Source: Cepaea nemoralis (taxonomy: Eukaryota; Mollusca; Gastropoda; Stylommatophora; Helicidae). Taken from it: a stretch of 64,000 nucleotides of DNA. Under the pieces are notes generated by a model. The model searched no databases. It worked only from the letters and a program-made list of their open reading frames with translations, and was not told the DNA's origin. Position numbers and translations under genes: made by a program. This document shows positions 1 through 11,147 of the stretch, piece by piece. The DNA is taken from contig JACEFZ010017624.1 of the NCBI GenBank assembly GCA_014155875.1, positions 408,305 to 472,304 of the forward strand, written 5' to 3'. Position 1 is the first letter of the stretch, and every line of letters begins with the position of its first letter.

Positions 1-437
1 CTTCACTGTTTGTGAAATAGGCTATAGTTCTCATTTATATGTTGTCACAGGGAAAGATGCTTCTTCTCAAAACTGTTGCTGTTATTTGTTTACTGGTGTT
101 TTGCCATCATCATCATTATGTGCCATGCCTTTAAGCATGGGCGGTGATGGGGACGCCATCTCAAACAATCACCAATCTCAGACCAGGCCTGTATTTTTCC
201 TACACAGTACAGGACCATTTCCCACACCTTGAGGTGTATTAAGCATGTGGTGCAAACCCTATATTTTTAATAGACTAATCAACACTTGATGGATAATGTC
301 ACTTATCCCCCAATGCTGCCTTTACTTCCCAGAATATTCCCAGGTTCCATTTTAGGCGAGGTCGACCTGGAAGCTCAGGTCAATTTGTTCTTAATGCCAG
401 CCTTGATGGGGATTTTTGGTTTGTTTTTACGGCCGCT
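1..437. other. No gene recognised
   Basis: A CATCATCATCAT tract near 107-120 followed by 'gtgccatgcc' resembles the tail junction of an inverted LINE-A copy (compare 54722-54768). Otherwise nothing is recognised. Confidence 0.4.
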
Positions 438-1345
438 CGGGTTGAACTCAAGCGTAGTCCATACACACAACTTCCTGTAGCACTGGGCTGAATGTTGTGT
501 ATGGATGAGCTTTCCCTGTTACCAGTGTCTCGCGCCATCAGGCGAACCCACTCCGACTTCAGAGGTGCTTGTAATTTACGTTCCCCAGTCAAGGACGATA
601 AGTCAACATTTTGGTTCAACTGTCTGGTGTATGCCACATAGCTATTGTAGAAACACATGATGCAGAGAGAGGATAAAAGGAAAATCCCCAAGTATACAAC
701 AAAGTGGATAGTGCACCAAAACTAAGAGACGAGATACGTCACACGACAACCAAAGTATACGCTGTGGAGCCATCTTAGTAAGTGGTTGTGAATTTCAATT
801 GTGGAACCAAATTGGTGTGGCAATTGGATGTTTGGATGTAATTGGACAGATGGACTTCAAGTGGATAACAAGAGGAAGCATTCGTTGTTCTAAGAACAGT
901 GGACTGAAAACTAGACGAATCTTGGATGAACATAACGGCAACGATCTGAAAGGACATTGGAATAGAAATAGGCTGAACGTCAAAGTGAATGATACAGATA
1001 TAGGTATTATTTGTGGATGCTTTAAGTAGATGTTGTCCCGGTCTGAACGGGAGCGCTACAAGGCCACTAGAATTGTATGCTATGATTCTGTAACACCGAA
1101 TTAAAAGGTGTTGAACTTCTGCCGGAGTTACGTTCATTATTTCGCATTCTCAAGTTCTTTAGGTGAGACTATTGTTATTGTTCCAATTAACGAGTTACTG
1201 CGTTTTGTAGATTCTGAATACGTTATCATGGCACAGCAGACGCAGATCTACATCGTAGCAGTGTAGGGGCGGAACCCCTTACCTTGGCATCAGCACACTG
1301 GATGTTTAAGAATTCGCGTTCTTATCCATTCAGCCATGCTGACCT
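438..1345 (-). mobile_element. SINE-1 copy (tRNA-derived), interrupted by solo LTR
   Basis: The two halves are 438-631 and 1261-1345. The right half carries the tRNA-like head read on the minus strand ('ggctgaatggataagaac', A box; 'ggttccgcccct', B box). The left half is the SINE body, shared with the copies at 30438, 48568, 50849, 58306 and 60270. The halves join exactly if 632-1265 is removed. Confidence 0.8.
632..1260. mobile_element. Probable solo LTR (629 bp)
   Basis: The element starts TGCCAC and ends GTAGCA (5'-TG...CA-3', short inverted ends). It is flanked by the 5-bp direct repeat GTGTA (627-631 and 1261-1265) and inserted in a SINE-1. These are hallmarks of an LTR-retrotransposon LTR left by recombination. 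There is no internal coding region. The short open frame 799-1029 has no recognisable product. Orientation is unknown. Confidence 0.68.
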
Positions 1346-1751
1346 CCTGATGGGGATTTAAACACATGACCACTGGGCCAACAGGCAAGTGTGCTAGCTA
1401 CAGTGCGTTCCAGCTCCCTCACAGAATGAGGAAATTCAACATATTTAGAACATAAACACAAAGAAAGATACAAGGAGGCAATTGACACAACATGAAAAAA
1501 ATGTACACAGACATCACATACACAGCAACAGATAATGGGATATGGCATTTAGAAGATACACAAAACACTTATCAAGCTCAGCTTACCATGGAAAGCAAAT
1601 GACGTCACATACTGGCCCTTTCCTGCTTGAGCAATGTGAGTGTTGAAGACTCCATGGACTGTTTTAGCCTCAGTCGCAGGATTCATAAACAGCGCTACTA
1701 GAAGTACAACTATTACATTGCTGCTCCGTTTTGTTTGTGAAGTCCTTGTCT
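1346..1751. other. No gene recognised
   Basis: Unique-looking AT-rich sequence. Short open frames on the minus strand have no recognisable features. Confidence 0.4.
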
Positions 1752-1968
1752 GCAGTTTCTGAAGTAATCTACTCAAGTTTTCTACAAACATGCCCAGAAA
1801 ATGTTTAACTTCTGTAGTAATCTACTAAGTTTTCTACAAACATGCCCAGAAAATGTTCAACTTCTGTAGTAATCTACTCAAGTTTTCTACACACATGCCC
1901 AGAAAATAGTCAACTTCTGTAAGTAATCTACTCAAGTTTTCTACAAACATGCCCAGGAAATGTTCACT
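1752..1968. repeat. Tandem repeat, ~53 bp, 4 copies
   Basis: The unit includes 'aatctactcaagttttctac' followed by 'aaacatgcccagaaaatg'. Copies differ by a few substitutions and small indels. Confidence 0.85.
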
Positions 1969-2104
1969 TTTTTAAGAAGCTGTTACCTTAAAACATGAAA
2001 CTGTTTGGTGGGCACTAAATGTGAGAGAAAAGTACAAAAATAAGGACTAATATCTATGATATAATACAGTTCAACTATTGAGATCATGTTAGATAAACAT
2101 TAGA

Positions 2105-2281
2105 CTGCTAGGCTGGTTGGCTGGTTTGTTGGCGGGTTGATTGGTTGGTTGGTTTGTTGGTTGATTTGCTGGTTGATTTGGCTGGTTGATTGGTTGGTTG
2201 GTTGGTTGGCTGGTTGGTTGGTTGATTGGTTTGTTGGTTGGTTGGTTGGTTGGTTGGTTGGTTGGTTGGTTGGTTGGTTGT
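2105..2281. repeat. (GGTT)n microsatellite
   Basis: Imperfect then perfect GGTT tetranucleotide tract. On the minus strand it reads as Gln-Pro-Thr-Asn repeats, which is not a gene. Confidence 0.95.
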
Positions 2282-2734
2282 GAATTCCCAGGAAAACTGA
2301 GTGTTAACTTGTAAGCTCGATCAGGTGGCAATCAGGTTGCCTAGGGCTTGCATCTAGCGGAGTCAGATTGGTGAAGAGAATGTTCTCCTAATCAAGTAAC
2401 ATCTCTTTGAAGACTGCTGCAGAGTTTTCCTCCCCCTCTTCAAGCCCAGAAACCAGCAAGGTATGCACGACCGGTACAGGAACATTACCTATATGGAGAT
2501 GCATATTAAGGCATAACCAGGTCATCATTCAGCACAGCACATATGAACGGTCTGGGATCAGACCCAGGCTGGTCTTGTTTCCTGTCCAGGTTTCTGGGAT
2601 TTCACTGTCAACAGACTCCAGCCCAATGGCCAGGGAGAGAACATGAGGTCAATATACATCACTTGACACAGCAACTGATGCCGAGTCTTATTTTATAGAC
2701 CATTAGTAACAGCATTTTTTTTACCTCACTTTGA
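2282..2734. other. No gene recognised
   Basis: No convincing coding or repeat signal. A 79-codon open frame at 2407-2646 lacks any domain. Confidence 0.4.
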
Positions 2735-2885
2735 ACTAAAACGTAGCCATATACATGCTACTACTTCTAGTGCACTGGACTAATTTGTGCGTGTGGATTA
2801 GCTTTCTCTATTACCCGTGTCCCTCTCCATCAGGCGAAGCCACTCTGGCTTCTTAGGTACTTGTAATTTATGTTCCCAAGTCAAA
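2735..2885 (-). mobile_element. SINE-1 fragment (body only)
   Basis: It contains 'gctactacttctagtgcact' and 'ccatcaggcgaagccactct', the SINE-1 body motifs seen in other copies. The tRNA head is missing. Confidence 0.75.
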
Positions 2886-3480
2886 GATAATTATTCAACA
2901 GTACGCCACAGATAAGACTGCCACAACTGGCAGATAACTATTTAACAATACACTACTATACACCACAGATAAAATGTTACAAGATACAACTGGCAGATAA
3001 CTATTCAACAATATGCCACAGATAAACTGTTGTTACAGCTGACAGATAACTAATCAACAATCAATACCATACCCCACAAGTAAAATTTTCTATTTTGTTA
3101 GTTACAGCTAGCAGCTAGCAGTCACTAGCAGATAACTAATCAACAATACCCTACAGGTAAAATTTTGTTACAGCCAGCAGATAACTATACTATTCAACAA
3201 TAATAGTATTTTAGTAAGTACTACATGTAATAAATGGGCCACATATAAACTGTTGTTGTTACCCGCCAGTAGTCTATAAGTACAGAGTACTACACTACAG
3301 CACTGCACCTCTTCACTACAACAACAGCTGGCAGGAGATAGATATCTTTTCCTTTTAACAATACGCCATAGATAAACTTTTGTTACAGCTGGCGGATAAC
3401 TATTCAACAATCAATAGGCCACTGATGAACAGTCACAGTTGGCAGATATTTATTCAGATTCAACAATACGGCACAGATGA
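2886..3480. repeat. Degenerate tandem repeat, ~55-65 bp
   Basis: Recurring 'cagataactattcaacaat' and 'gccacagataaactgttgtt' with many indels; about nine loose copies. It is an old, diverged array. Confidence 0.75.
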
Positions 3481-3589
3481 ATCTAAGTGCTCAGCTCAGA
3501 GCTCAGTTAAGTGTCACGTCTCCATACATAAACATAGGTTGTGTCCCCTGCCAGCGGAAGTTGTACGTGTGTGAGAGCAGGGGGGCTAG

Positions 3590-3792
3590 ACATTGGGGAG
3601 AACAATCATGGAGGGGTATATATATCTGGGAAGAGAGGAAGAGGAAGGCCAAAGAGAAGATGGGTGCAGGATGTGGCGGATTATCTCCAGATGGGTGTTT
3701 CGGACTCGGGACACCTTGCTTGTGATCGAGAGGTTTTCCGGAAGGTTGTTATGGGAGTGAGGTTCTGCAAAGAAAATGTTACTGAATGAATA
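3590..3792 (+). pseudogene. LINE ORF2 C-terminal fragment
   Basis: The frame reads 'SGKRGRGRPKRRWVQDVADY' then a short tail ending in a stop. This basic GRP-rich W motif is typical of the C-terminus of non-LTR retrotransposon reverse transcriptases. It is a 5'-truncated remnant. Confidence 0.7.
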
Positions 3793-3849
3793 AATGAGAG
3801 CTAGACATGGAGGTGATCCCATAGTGGTATACTTCCTCCACTGGTCCCC

Positions 3850-4599
3850 TAACCATACCATAACGTCAACATCAAAATAAGATGCCTTCAATACCATCCG
3901 GAGATTAGTGCAGCAGAAACTTCGGCACATGCGGGACTGCTGGCTGAGAAACAAAGCTGATGAGATCCAAGGCTTTGCTGATAGACATGATATGAAAAAT
4001 TTCTACGACTCACTGAAGGCGGTCTATGGTCCTACATCACCAGGCATAGTTCCCCTCCTAGGTTCAGATGGGGGAACATTGATCACTGATAAGAAAGAAA
4101 TCCTTCAACGCTGGTCAGAGCATTTTAGCAACATCTTAAATGCAACCTTTTCCATTGATGATGAAATCATCAACAACCTTCCTCAAGTTCCCACTAATGA
4201 TACTTTTGATGACCTGCCAACCATAGTGGAAGTAAACAAAGCCATCCAGCAACTTTCCAGCGGTAAGGTGCCTGGTCCCGACTGCATCCCAGCAGAGATA
4301 TACAAGGCAGGTGGACCGGTCCTAACAGAGCAGCTTCACCAAGTCTTTACAAACATATGGGTGAACGAGACCATGCCATAAGATTTCAAGGACGCGTCAA
4401 TAGTCCACCTTTACAAACGTAAAGGAAACCGCCAATCCTGTGACAACCACCGAGGCATCTCCTTGCTCTCACTTGCAGTGAAGACACTCACCAGAATTCT
4501 TCTCAATCGCCTCACAGCCCATCTCGATCAAGGTCTTCTTCCTGAGAGTCAGTGTGGCTTCAGAAAAGAACGAAAAACTGTTGACATGATTTTTGCTGC
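3850..4599 (+). pseudogene. LINE reverse transcriptase fragment (broken)
   Basis: The frame from about 3860 carries linker then RT motifs: 'SSGKVPGPDCIPAEIYKAGG', 'DASIVHLYKRKG', 'HRGISLLSLAVKTL', 'LPESQCGFRKERKTVDMIF'. An in-frame TAA at 4381-4383 interrupts it between 'NETMP' and 'DFKDAS'. Similarity stops abruptly near 4599, before the YxDD box. It is a dead non-LTR retrotransposon fragment lacking endonuclease and catalytic RT core. Confidence 0.88.
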
Positions 4600-4921
4600 A
4601 GCCATACCACCCATCAGTCATCAGCTGCTTTCTCCACTGTGAAGGTTTGGTGCAGTGGACCCCCAACACTGTCTGTCTCTTGCCTTGGTTGTACATTCTG
4701 TCAGACTGCTGTTGGTCACTTTCTTGACATTATCTTACCACTTGTATCGTCTTCCTATTATTGCTCGCTTGCCTTCATCCTTGCCCCTCCAGTATGGATT
4801 TTTAGAAGTCTTAGTAACGAAATAATTGTCTCCTTATAAAAGGTAGTCCGATCAACAAAACTGGGAAGGAAAAACGAAGATGTTCCCATATTCAAAACAA
4901 TGCTTTCGCAGCGAGAATTTT
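4600..4921. other. No gene recognised
   Basis: Nothing supported beyond short open frames. Confidence 0.4.
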
Positions 4922-5265
4922 AATAACGAAGACACAAACAATATATTGCGCAATTTATTGCCTGGCGTATTTTACTTGCATCTCGTCAGACTAACACATG
5001 AGTGTCCGTTTAAAATTACCGCGGTAGACAATTCAAATTGTGTGTAAATATGTGTGTTGTATATTTTAGCTTGAGTGATTCATCCTATGGATTTAATTTA
5101 TGTTGTGTGATTTCTGCAGTATGTATCTGACAAGATGCAGTCAAATAATGATTTGATGATCTTACGAGCAGTCTATCAGCGGATCATACAGCCATGGTTG
5201 ATGCGAAATATGCCAGGCAGTCAATGGAGTAAATCGTGCAGTCTATTGTTTGTGTCTTTGTTATT
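4922..5265. mobile_element. TIR element A, 344 bp (non-autonomous)
   Basis: The ends are inverted: left 'aataacgaagacacaaacaa', right 'attgtttgtgtctttgttat', one mismatch over about 20 bp. A shorter relative with the same right end lies at 22917-23060. There is no ORF. No clear target duplication was seen. Confidence 0.65.
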
Positions 5266-5402
5266 CGAATATACCCTTATTGTTGTTCCGTTGATTTGAA
5301 TACCATGGACGGCCAGTGTAGCTAACAGCGATACCTGCAAAAAGGCTTATAAAAGTATAAAATTATAGTCATCTATAAGAAACAAACAAACATTGTTGGT
5401 TG

Positions 5403-5610
5403 GTCATATAGTAAGGAGACAGGCATTGGAGAAAATCGTGACGATTAAACATATCAGCGTTAGAAGGGGCAGAGGCGGATCCAGGGAAATGATGCTAGGT
5501 GGGCATTTAGGAATGCCATCAAAAGAATTTATCCAGAACGCAAGGACAGAGATCTGTGGAGAGATGTGAACGCCTATAAGCAAGGCACATGGTGATTACG
5601 ATGATGCTAA
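5403..5610 (+). mobile_element. LINE-A 3' fragment
   Basis: It shares 'gacagagatctgtggagaga' and 'ggcattggagaaaatcgtga' with the LINE-A copy at 51955-54768 and ends in GATGATG. It is 5' truncated and degenerate. Confidence 0.75.
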
Positions 5611-5817
5611 AGTCGACTGTTATGAGTACCCCGCATGTTCTGTCCTATGTTTTCACGATGCACTCCGGCATGCTTCTTAGAATCCATCAATTGCTGTTGT
5701 TCGCTCACATCTAACTTTTTCCTCTTGCATTCTTGTTAGCCAAACACCCTCCCCTCCTCCACACGAACACACTCTTTAACAAGAAGCGGTATCTTTTTTT
5801 TTTTTTTTGCACTTGAC

Positions 5818-5864
5818 GTCAGTCAGTCAGTCAGTCAGTCAGTCAGTCAGTCAGTCAGTCAGTC

Positions 5865-5916
<52 letters not shown>

Positions 5917-5950
5917 GAGTTAGTTAGTTAGTTAGTTAGTTGAGTTAGTC

Positions 5951-6033
<83 letters not shown>
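5818..6033. repeat. (CAGT)n / (TTAG)n microsatellite
   Basis: An AGTC tract switches to a long AGTT/TTAG tract and ends 'agttagtcgagg'. The TTAG part resembles the 3' tail of LINE-B (compare 19047-19062). Confidence 0.95.
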
Positions 6034-6293
6034 CGAGGTTCCAACTTCACGGCAATGGGTCTTCCTCATTATACTCCGTTCCTGTGCCAGTGAATACCAC
6101 AAGAATTGTTCCTCACTGCCCTGTGTGAAAAGTGGAACAGACAGGAGTCTCGACATGACAACAGCCCGCACAAGTACACTGTGTGTAATGCCGCCGTCAG
6201 AATGCCAACATAACAGTCCTCCACGGAAAATACACTTAATCGTCGATGGAAGCGGCAGTCACTAGAAAACCAGCAGCCACACATTACTGCATT
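6034..6293. other. No gene recognised
   Basis: No supported feature. Confidence 0.4.
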
Positions 6294-6437
6294 AAAAGTC
6301 GAGAGGATCGACTTCATTGCCACGGGATTTATCCCATATGGCTCGGTCCCTTTCGGCAGGCGGCCACTGAAAGCATCGCACAAAGCACAAACACCGTAGC
6401 TCCAGCGACGACTCCCAGGAGTCTCCGAGAAAATTAA
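6294..6437 (-). mobile_element. SINE-2 fragment
   Basis: Shared SINE-2 body: 'tttatcccatatggctcggt' and 'gtagctccagcgacgactcc'. The head is missing. Confidence 0.8.
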
Positions 6438-6599
6438 TCATCTGACCTCATCCCATTCAGTAATGCTTTATTCCATCCTTTTTTCATAAGAAATGTTTGG
6501 CTATTTACTTTTCCATTTCCATGAGATTTGTCCGACTCAGGTGATCGAGTGCGATGGCGAAACATGACAGCCCACGCTTATCGGCATGGCACATAATGT

Positions 6600-6619
6600 T
6601 GATGATGATGGTGGTGATT

Positions 6620-6669
<50 letters not shown>

Positions 6670-6672
6670 GAG
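6600..6672. repeat. (GAT)n microsatellite
   Basis: A near-perfect GAT trinucleotide tract. The Asp/Met/Ile-rich frames through it are artefacts. Confidence 0.95.
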
Positions 6673-6704
6673 ATGTGTCGTATTCGTCGATATAACCATA
6701 TTTG

Positions 6705-7010
6705 GATCATCACCACGTGCTCTGTCAGCCGGTATAGGCGTTCATGTCTCTCCACAGATCCCGGTCCTTGGTGTTCTGGATCAACTCTGCTGATATTTCT
6801 CCAGGCCACCGTTTCAGTCCATTCAGCATTATTTCTCTTTGGTCTGCCGCTAGCCTCTTTCCCCGTGGATCTTTCCAGTCGTTACGGTGCTTTCGATTGC
6901 CTCTCTTCTCATCACATGACAAAGAACAATGTTTGTCTCTTTCTTATATAATATTCTACTTTTATTATCCTCTTTCCCAGGCAATCGCTGTTATATTTAG
7001 ACACTCACGT
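6705..7010 (-). mobile_element. LINE-A 3' fragment
   Basis: Plus-strand text 'tctccacagatcccggtcct' and 'tctcttctcatcacatgaca' matches the inverted LINE-A at 16213-16980. It encodes the RT C-terminus on the minus strand with several breaks. Confidence 0.8.
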
Positions 7011-7014
7011 CGAG

Positions 7015-7420
7015 GTGAGATGCCCGAGGAGAGCTGCCAACTTAACTAACCGAGACCAAATAAGAAATGATGTTATCAGACAGTGAGATCAACGCCTTGT
7101 GACACATATTTTGAAAGGCAGAAGATTAAATGGTTCGGTCATCTCGTTATAATGCAATACCATCAACTATCAGCACTGACGCTACATCAAAGAAGATCTG
7201 ATAGGAAAGCAAGAGGACGCCAGAGACGAGAATGGATTGACGACAGCAAAGACATTGTACAATCACAATGACGACAGCAAATACATTGTACAATCACAAG
7301 GAATGACACTATCCAGTGGCCCCTCCCCCCTCTCCCGCCATTTTACGCTGGAACGTCAATTATTACTCCCCCACTACGCTTGATGACAAAAGTGGAAGAA
7401 AATGATAATGATGACGATGA
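7015..7420 (+). mobile_element. LINE-C 3' fragment
   Basis: The frame 7083-7271 reads '..KIKWFGHLVIMQYHQLSAL' and 'ARGRQRREWIDDSKDIVQSQ', an RT C-terminus. An inverted relative lies at 45166-45590. An 18-bp piece, 'gacgacagcaaagacattgt', is duplicated (7240 and 7270). Confidence 0.8.
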
Positions 7421-7478
7421 CTTCAGTACTGCTTGAAGTGGCACATGTCATAGAACTATTACTTTTGAAAGAGGAGAG

Positions 7479-7481
<3 letters not shown>

Positions 7482-7525
<44 letters not shown>

Positions 7526-7725
7526 ACAACCGCAATTTCCTACTCACACGTATACACTATACTCACATACACCACAAATACACACTCACAGACACCATAC
7601 ACACACACACTCACCACGTATACACACTCACTCACACCACACATACACCACATATACTCTCTCATACACATCACATACACCACACACTAACACATACCAC
7701 ATTCACACTCACACACTTACATATT
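7482..7725. repeat. (CA)n microsatellite with derived CAC-rich array
   Basis: Pure CA at about 7482-7526, then imperfect 'cacacataccacatacac' stretches. The 111-codon His/Thr open frame here is an artefact. Confidence 0.95.
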
Positions 7726-7739
7726 ATTATCACTTAGTA

Positions 7740-8146
7740 GTAGTAGGCGTCGTTCAGTCCTGAAGGATTATAGAGTTGTGCCGCTGGGGAGGTACCTGAC
7801 AGCACCGCTGGTGACTGTATAGTCCGATGCGAGAGTGACAATCTCTGTCACAGTTTCCGCATCTGTAAGACGAGGCACGAAAAGGTTAAAAAGTTTGCCA
7901 TCAGATCTTGTGTGGAGGTATATGCCTTCAGTGGCAGTCCCAAATTCCTGCCTTAAGAGAACGGCGAAGAAGATACCAAAAAGTGTAGGAGCAAGCACGC
8001 AGCCCTGCTTTACTCCGCTGCTGATGCTGAATGGAATGACTGGGATGTTGAGCCGTCAAATAAAATGGTCCCCTGCATGTTTTCGTGAAATGATTTCACG
8101 AGACTAAGAAAGGTGGGTGGACATCCTATCTTTTCAAGGACCTTAA
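7740..8146 (-). pseudogene. LINE-D reverse transcriptase, 3' part (split by piggyBac)
   Basis: Minus strand reads 'LEKIGCPPTFLSLVKSFHEN', 'QGTILFDGSTSQSF', then after a frameshift 'MLAPTLFGIFFAVLLRQEFG' and 'GIYLHTRSDGKLFNLF'. These are RT motifs of an invertebrate non-LTR element. The YADD box and beyond are missing. It is contiguous in frame with 9992-10650 once 8147-9991 is removed. Confidence 0.88.
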
Positions 8147-9987
8147 CCCTTTCCCGACTATTACCCCCAAAATCCACGTTTTTACACACGTCTTGTCCCA
8201 AGCGCTTCTGAATAATAATTATGCGAATGAATGAATCTACGATTGTATCACGGCCTAGGAAACAGGAAGAGTCGTTTCCCTTGTTCTTCCTGTTTTGAAA
8301 TCCATTCAACGGTTCAGAAATAATATAAATTTTTCGTGACTTCTCAATATTGTATAATCTATTCGCAAAATGGAATCCAGCCACGATTTTCTTGAAGATT
8401 GTGCAGGTATGTCTGCCGATTATGACAGTGTTATTGTGGATATAGATAGTGATGCAGAAAGTGACATAGATTGTAAGATTACAGAGGCAGGCTGGAATTT
8501 TGACGAAGAGGACCCAGATTTCTGTAGTGTCAGTGAAACTGTAGACAAAGACATGTATGTTTGGAGTCCTGAGACAACCCCTGTAGTCGTTGAAGGTGTT
8601 TTTGAGAATTCTGGGCCAGCCAGTACATGATCTTCGAGAGTTCAGAACCGTTTGACTACTTCAGTCTCATTGTAAATGAGGACTTTTATCAGTCTGCTAT
8701 GGAACAAACTAATTTGTATGCCACTCAATGACAAGAAAAGGCAGGTAAAATGGATGTTTACTGGTCACCTGTGAGCACTCAGGAAATAAAAATTTATATT
8801 CGTCTTGCTATACTCATGGGCTATGTTCAATTGCCTGAAACTGCCATGTATTGGAGCACAGATGAAGATCTCTATCATCCCGGAGTATCACAGTGCATGG
8901 GAAAAACTAGATATGCAAAAATCTCCCAATATTTTCATCTCAATGACACCAGTAAGCAGAAGCCCATAGGCCACAAAGATTACGATCCACTGTACAAGGT
9001 AAGACCGTTCCTTGATACGGTGAGGAAAAACATATCCTCATGTTTTTCTGCTGGCAGAGATATCAGCATTGATGAAGCCATGATTGCCTACAATGGTAGA
9101 CTAAAGTTCAATGGCTCGGAACGCTGAAGAAGAAGAAGATGACATCACGTAAGGCACCCGGTGGCAGACAAGATGTTCAGATACCCACAACAGTGGCCGC
9201 CTACAACAGATCAATGGGTGGAGTGGACAGGTTTGACCAGCTGTCCTCATATTACCCTGTTGGTAGGAAATCTGTGAAGTGGTGGAGATATATGTTTGCC
9301 TTTCTCCTGCAAACCTCTATTGTCAACAGCTGGATAATTTGTTCAAACTCCCAAACTCACACACAAGGGTTGGTGATGTTGGCCATCTCGCTTTTCGGCG
9401 TCGCCTGGTTTCTACTCTCTTGAAGGGTAACATTTCGAGGAAACGGAAAGCTTCTTCTTGCCCCACAACTGTAGGTCTGGGTACCAGCAATCTTTTGGAC
9501 CACAGACTAATTCGTATGGATGGCAAAAGGAAAACTTGCTACTGGTGTGCCAAGATGAACACCAAGTCTGGTAAGAAGAGCAGAGCCAGTGAGGTTGTTT
9601 TTGGATGCAGTCTTCGTCAGATATGGCTGTGCAAGGGGAATGCTTCACAAAATACCATGAATCACTTGTATCAAAGCACATGGATATATAGTGCAGGATA
9701 TTTGCTGCTATCAGGGCACTTGGAGACATAGTGTGGGACACTTTCAACATCATTTTGTGAGTAAAAAAAATTTTCTTCACATTTTTTTCCCAGTTAAAAT
9801 GTTTTTTTAAACCTTTCTTTTTGTTTTATTGTTTTTAATGTTGCTTTATGTTAAACTGTGTCCATTTTTCTAGTTTATTAGTCATCTAGGACATTTATAT
9901 GTCAAACCAATTCGTGTATAATGACTTTACAAAATATAAAGTCATTAATTTTGCGGAGTTATTTCCCTTTTGTTAGTTATTAAAGGG
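8147..9987 (+). mobile_element. piggyBac transposon, 1841 bp, internally deleted
   Basis: Flanked by the TTAA target duplication (8143-8146 and 9988-9991). Termini are CCCTTT... and ...AAAGGG. It is inserted in LINE-D. It carries a decayed transposase gene at 8370-9731. Apart from the 6-bp termini and an inner ACTA, the inverted repeats are poorly conserved. Confidence 0.92.
8370..9731 (+). pseudogene. piggyBac-family transposase (broken)
   Basis: Segments in three frames: 8370-8630 (acidic N-terminus), 8750-9127 ('YIRLAILMGYVQLPETAMYW', 'YFHLND', 'DISIDEAMIAYNGRLKF'), 9139-9423 ('AAYNRSMGGVDRFDQLSSYY', 'KWWRYMFAFLLQ') and 9279-9731 (Cys-containing C-terminus, 'CYWCAKMN..', 'GCSLRQIWLC'). 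Known of the family: DDE_Tnp_1_7 transposases use three Asp residues, the last in the GGVDxxDQ motif. That motif is present, but the stretch between 'NGRLKF' and 'AAYNRSMGG', where the first two catalytic Asp lie, is deleted near 9120-9150. A GAAGAAGAAGA run marks the junction. Stops and frameshifts confirm it is inactive. Confidence 0.92.
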
Positions 9988-9991
9988 TTAA

Positions 9992-10650
9992 AAAGGCCGT
10001 TTCTGCTCACGAGGTCAACAGCCTTTGTGAGGTCGAAGAAGGCAATATAATGGCTTCCTCTGTTCTTTGCACTTCTCTTGGAGCTGCCGGAGTGAGAAAA
10101 TCATATCGATGGTGGACCTGTGGGTCTAAATTCGCACTGTGATTCGGGGTAGATTCTTTCAGCAAGAATGTGTAACCTTTTAAAGATTACTCGAGCAAAA
10201 CTCTTGCCTGTAACGCTGAGTAGGGAAATGCCGCGATATTTGTAGCAGTCGCTTCTGTTTTTATAAAGGGTAACAATGTTTGCGTCTTGCATATCTTGTG
10301 GTACTGATTTTTCTTTCCAGCAGAGCTGAAATATTGCATACAGTTCTGGGATGATTTTTTCTTTGCTACATTTTAAAATTTCAGATGGAATACTATCTTT
10401 TCTTGGTGCCTTGCCGAATTTGAGAGTGTCTAGTGACATAGTGAGTAGTGCTTCACTGATTTCTGAGAGGCACGGTTCGTTATCCAGGGCACGCATGGTG
10501 GACTGTTGATCGATGGCTTCCGGAGCTTCTTCTCCGACAGTGTTCTCCACTGAATATAGCTCTGAGTAGTGTTCTACCCAGCGATCCATTTGTTTCTCTC
10601 GATCTGTTATGATTACCCGCTCAGTTGATCGTAAAGGGACTATCACATAA
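9992..10650 (-). pseudogene. LINE-D reverse transcriptase, 5' part
   Basis: Minus strand frame 10101-10646 has 'EKQMDRWVEHYSELYS', 'GKAPRKDSIPSEILK', 'DANIVTLYKNRSDCYKYRGI', 'YPESQCEFRP'. A following piece encodes 'FDLTKAVDLVSRNGLFK' up to the piggyBac site. It is a jockey/RTE-like RT of the type widespread in invertebrates. A frameshift lies near 10100. Upstream (to about 10880) may be degenerate linker. Confidence 0.88.
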
Positions 10651-11139
10651 TCATCTGTGATAACGAAACAAACAGTGCAATATTTTGAGGAGCCCAGCAG
10701 CAGACCTGAGACCGGAAGAGGGTCGGCCAGATAGCAGAAGATGTGGTTTCCACTGAGAAAACATCGGAGTCTTCACGGTCTGGTCAGATATTAATATAAC
10801 CTGACATGGACTCGCCACAAGCTTACACAGATTATCTGACAACAGTTTTGAGGAGGAGGATGCTGTAAAGTACTCACGCAGCACGTAAGAATTTTAGTTT
10901 AGTAGGAAACTTTTATAAACTGTTATTGTTACGGAGTTTCAAACTTTCACTTTCAGCTGAGTTAAGTTAACCGACCGTATTACTATAACTTATAAGTATT
11001 ATAATTTAGAGTCAGACTATTTATTTTGTTACTTCAATAACATTAACAATTAACATAAACACTCGTAACTCTGAACTGTTCATTAGTTTTTCATCAGTGG
11101 TTCACAGTAATTAAATAGTTATATCTAATATTAATAATA
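10651..11139. other. No gene recognised
   Basis: 10651-10880 may be decayed LINE-D 5' sequence. The rest is AT-rich with nothing recognisable. Confidence 0.4.
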
Positions 11140-11147
11140 GTAATTTT

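Noticed and set aside
3590..4599. Host gene with a GRP-rich or RT-like protein
   Set aside because: Motifs are those of LINE reverse transcriptase, with stops and truncation.
6554..6951. Asp-, Met- or Ser-rich small proteins
   Set aside because: Generated by the GAT microsatellite in different frames.
8370..9731. Domesticated piggyBac-derived host gene
   Set aside because: Frameshifts, stops, deletion of the catalytic core and intact TTAA/terminal ends show a decayed transposon.
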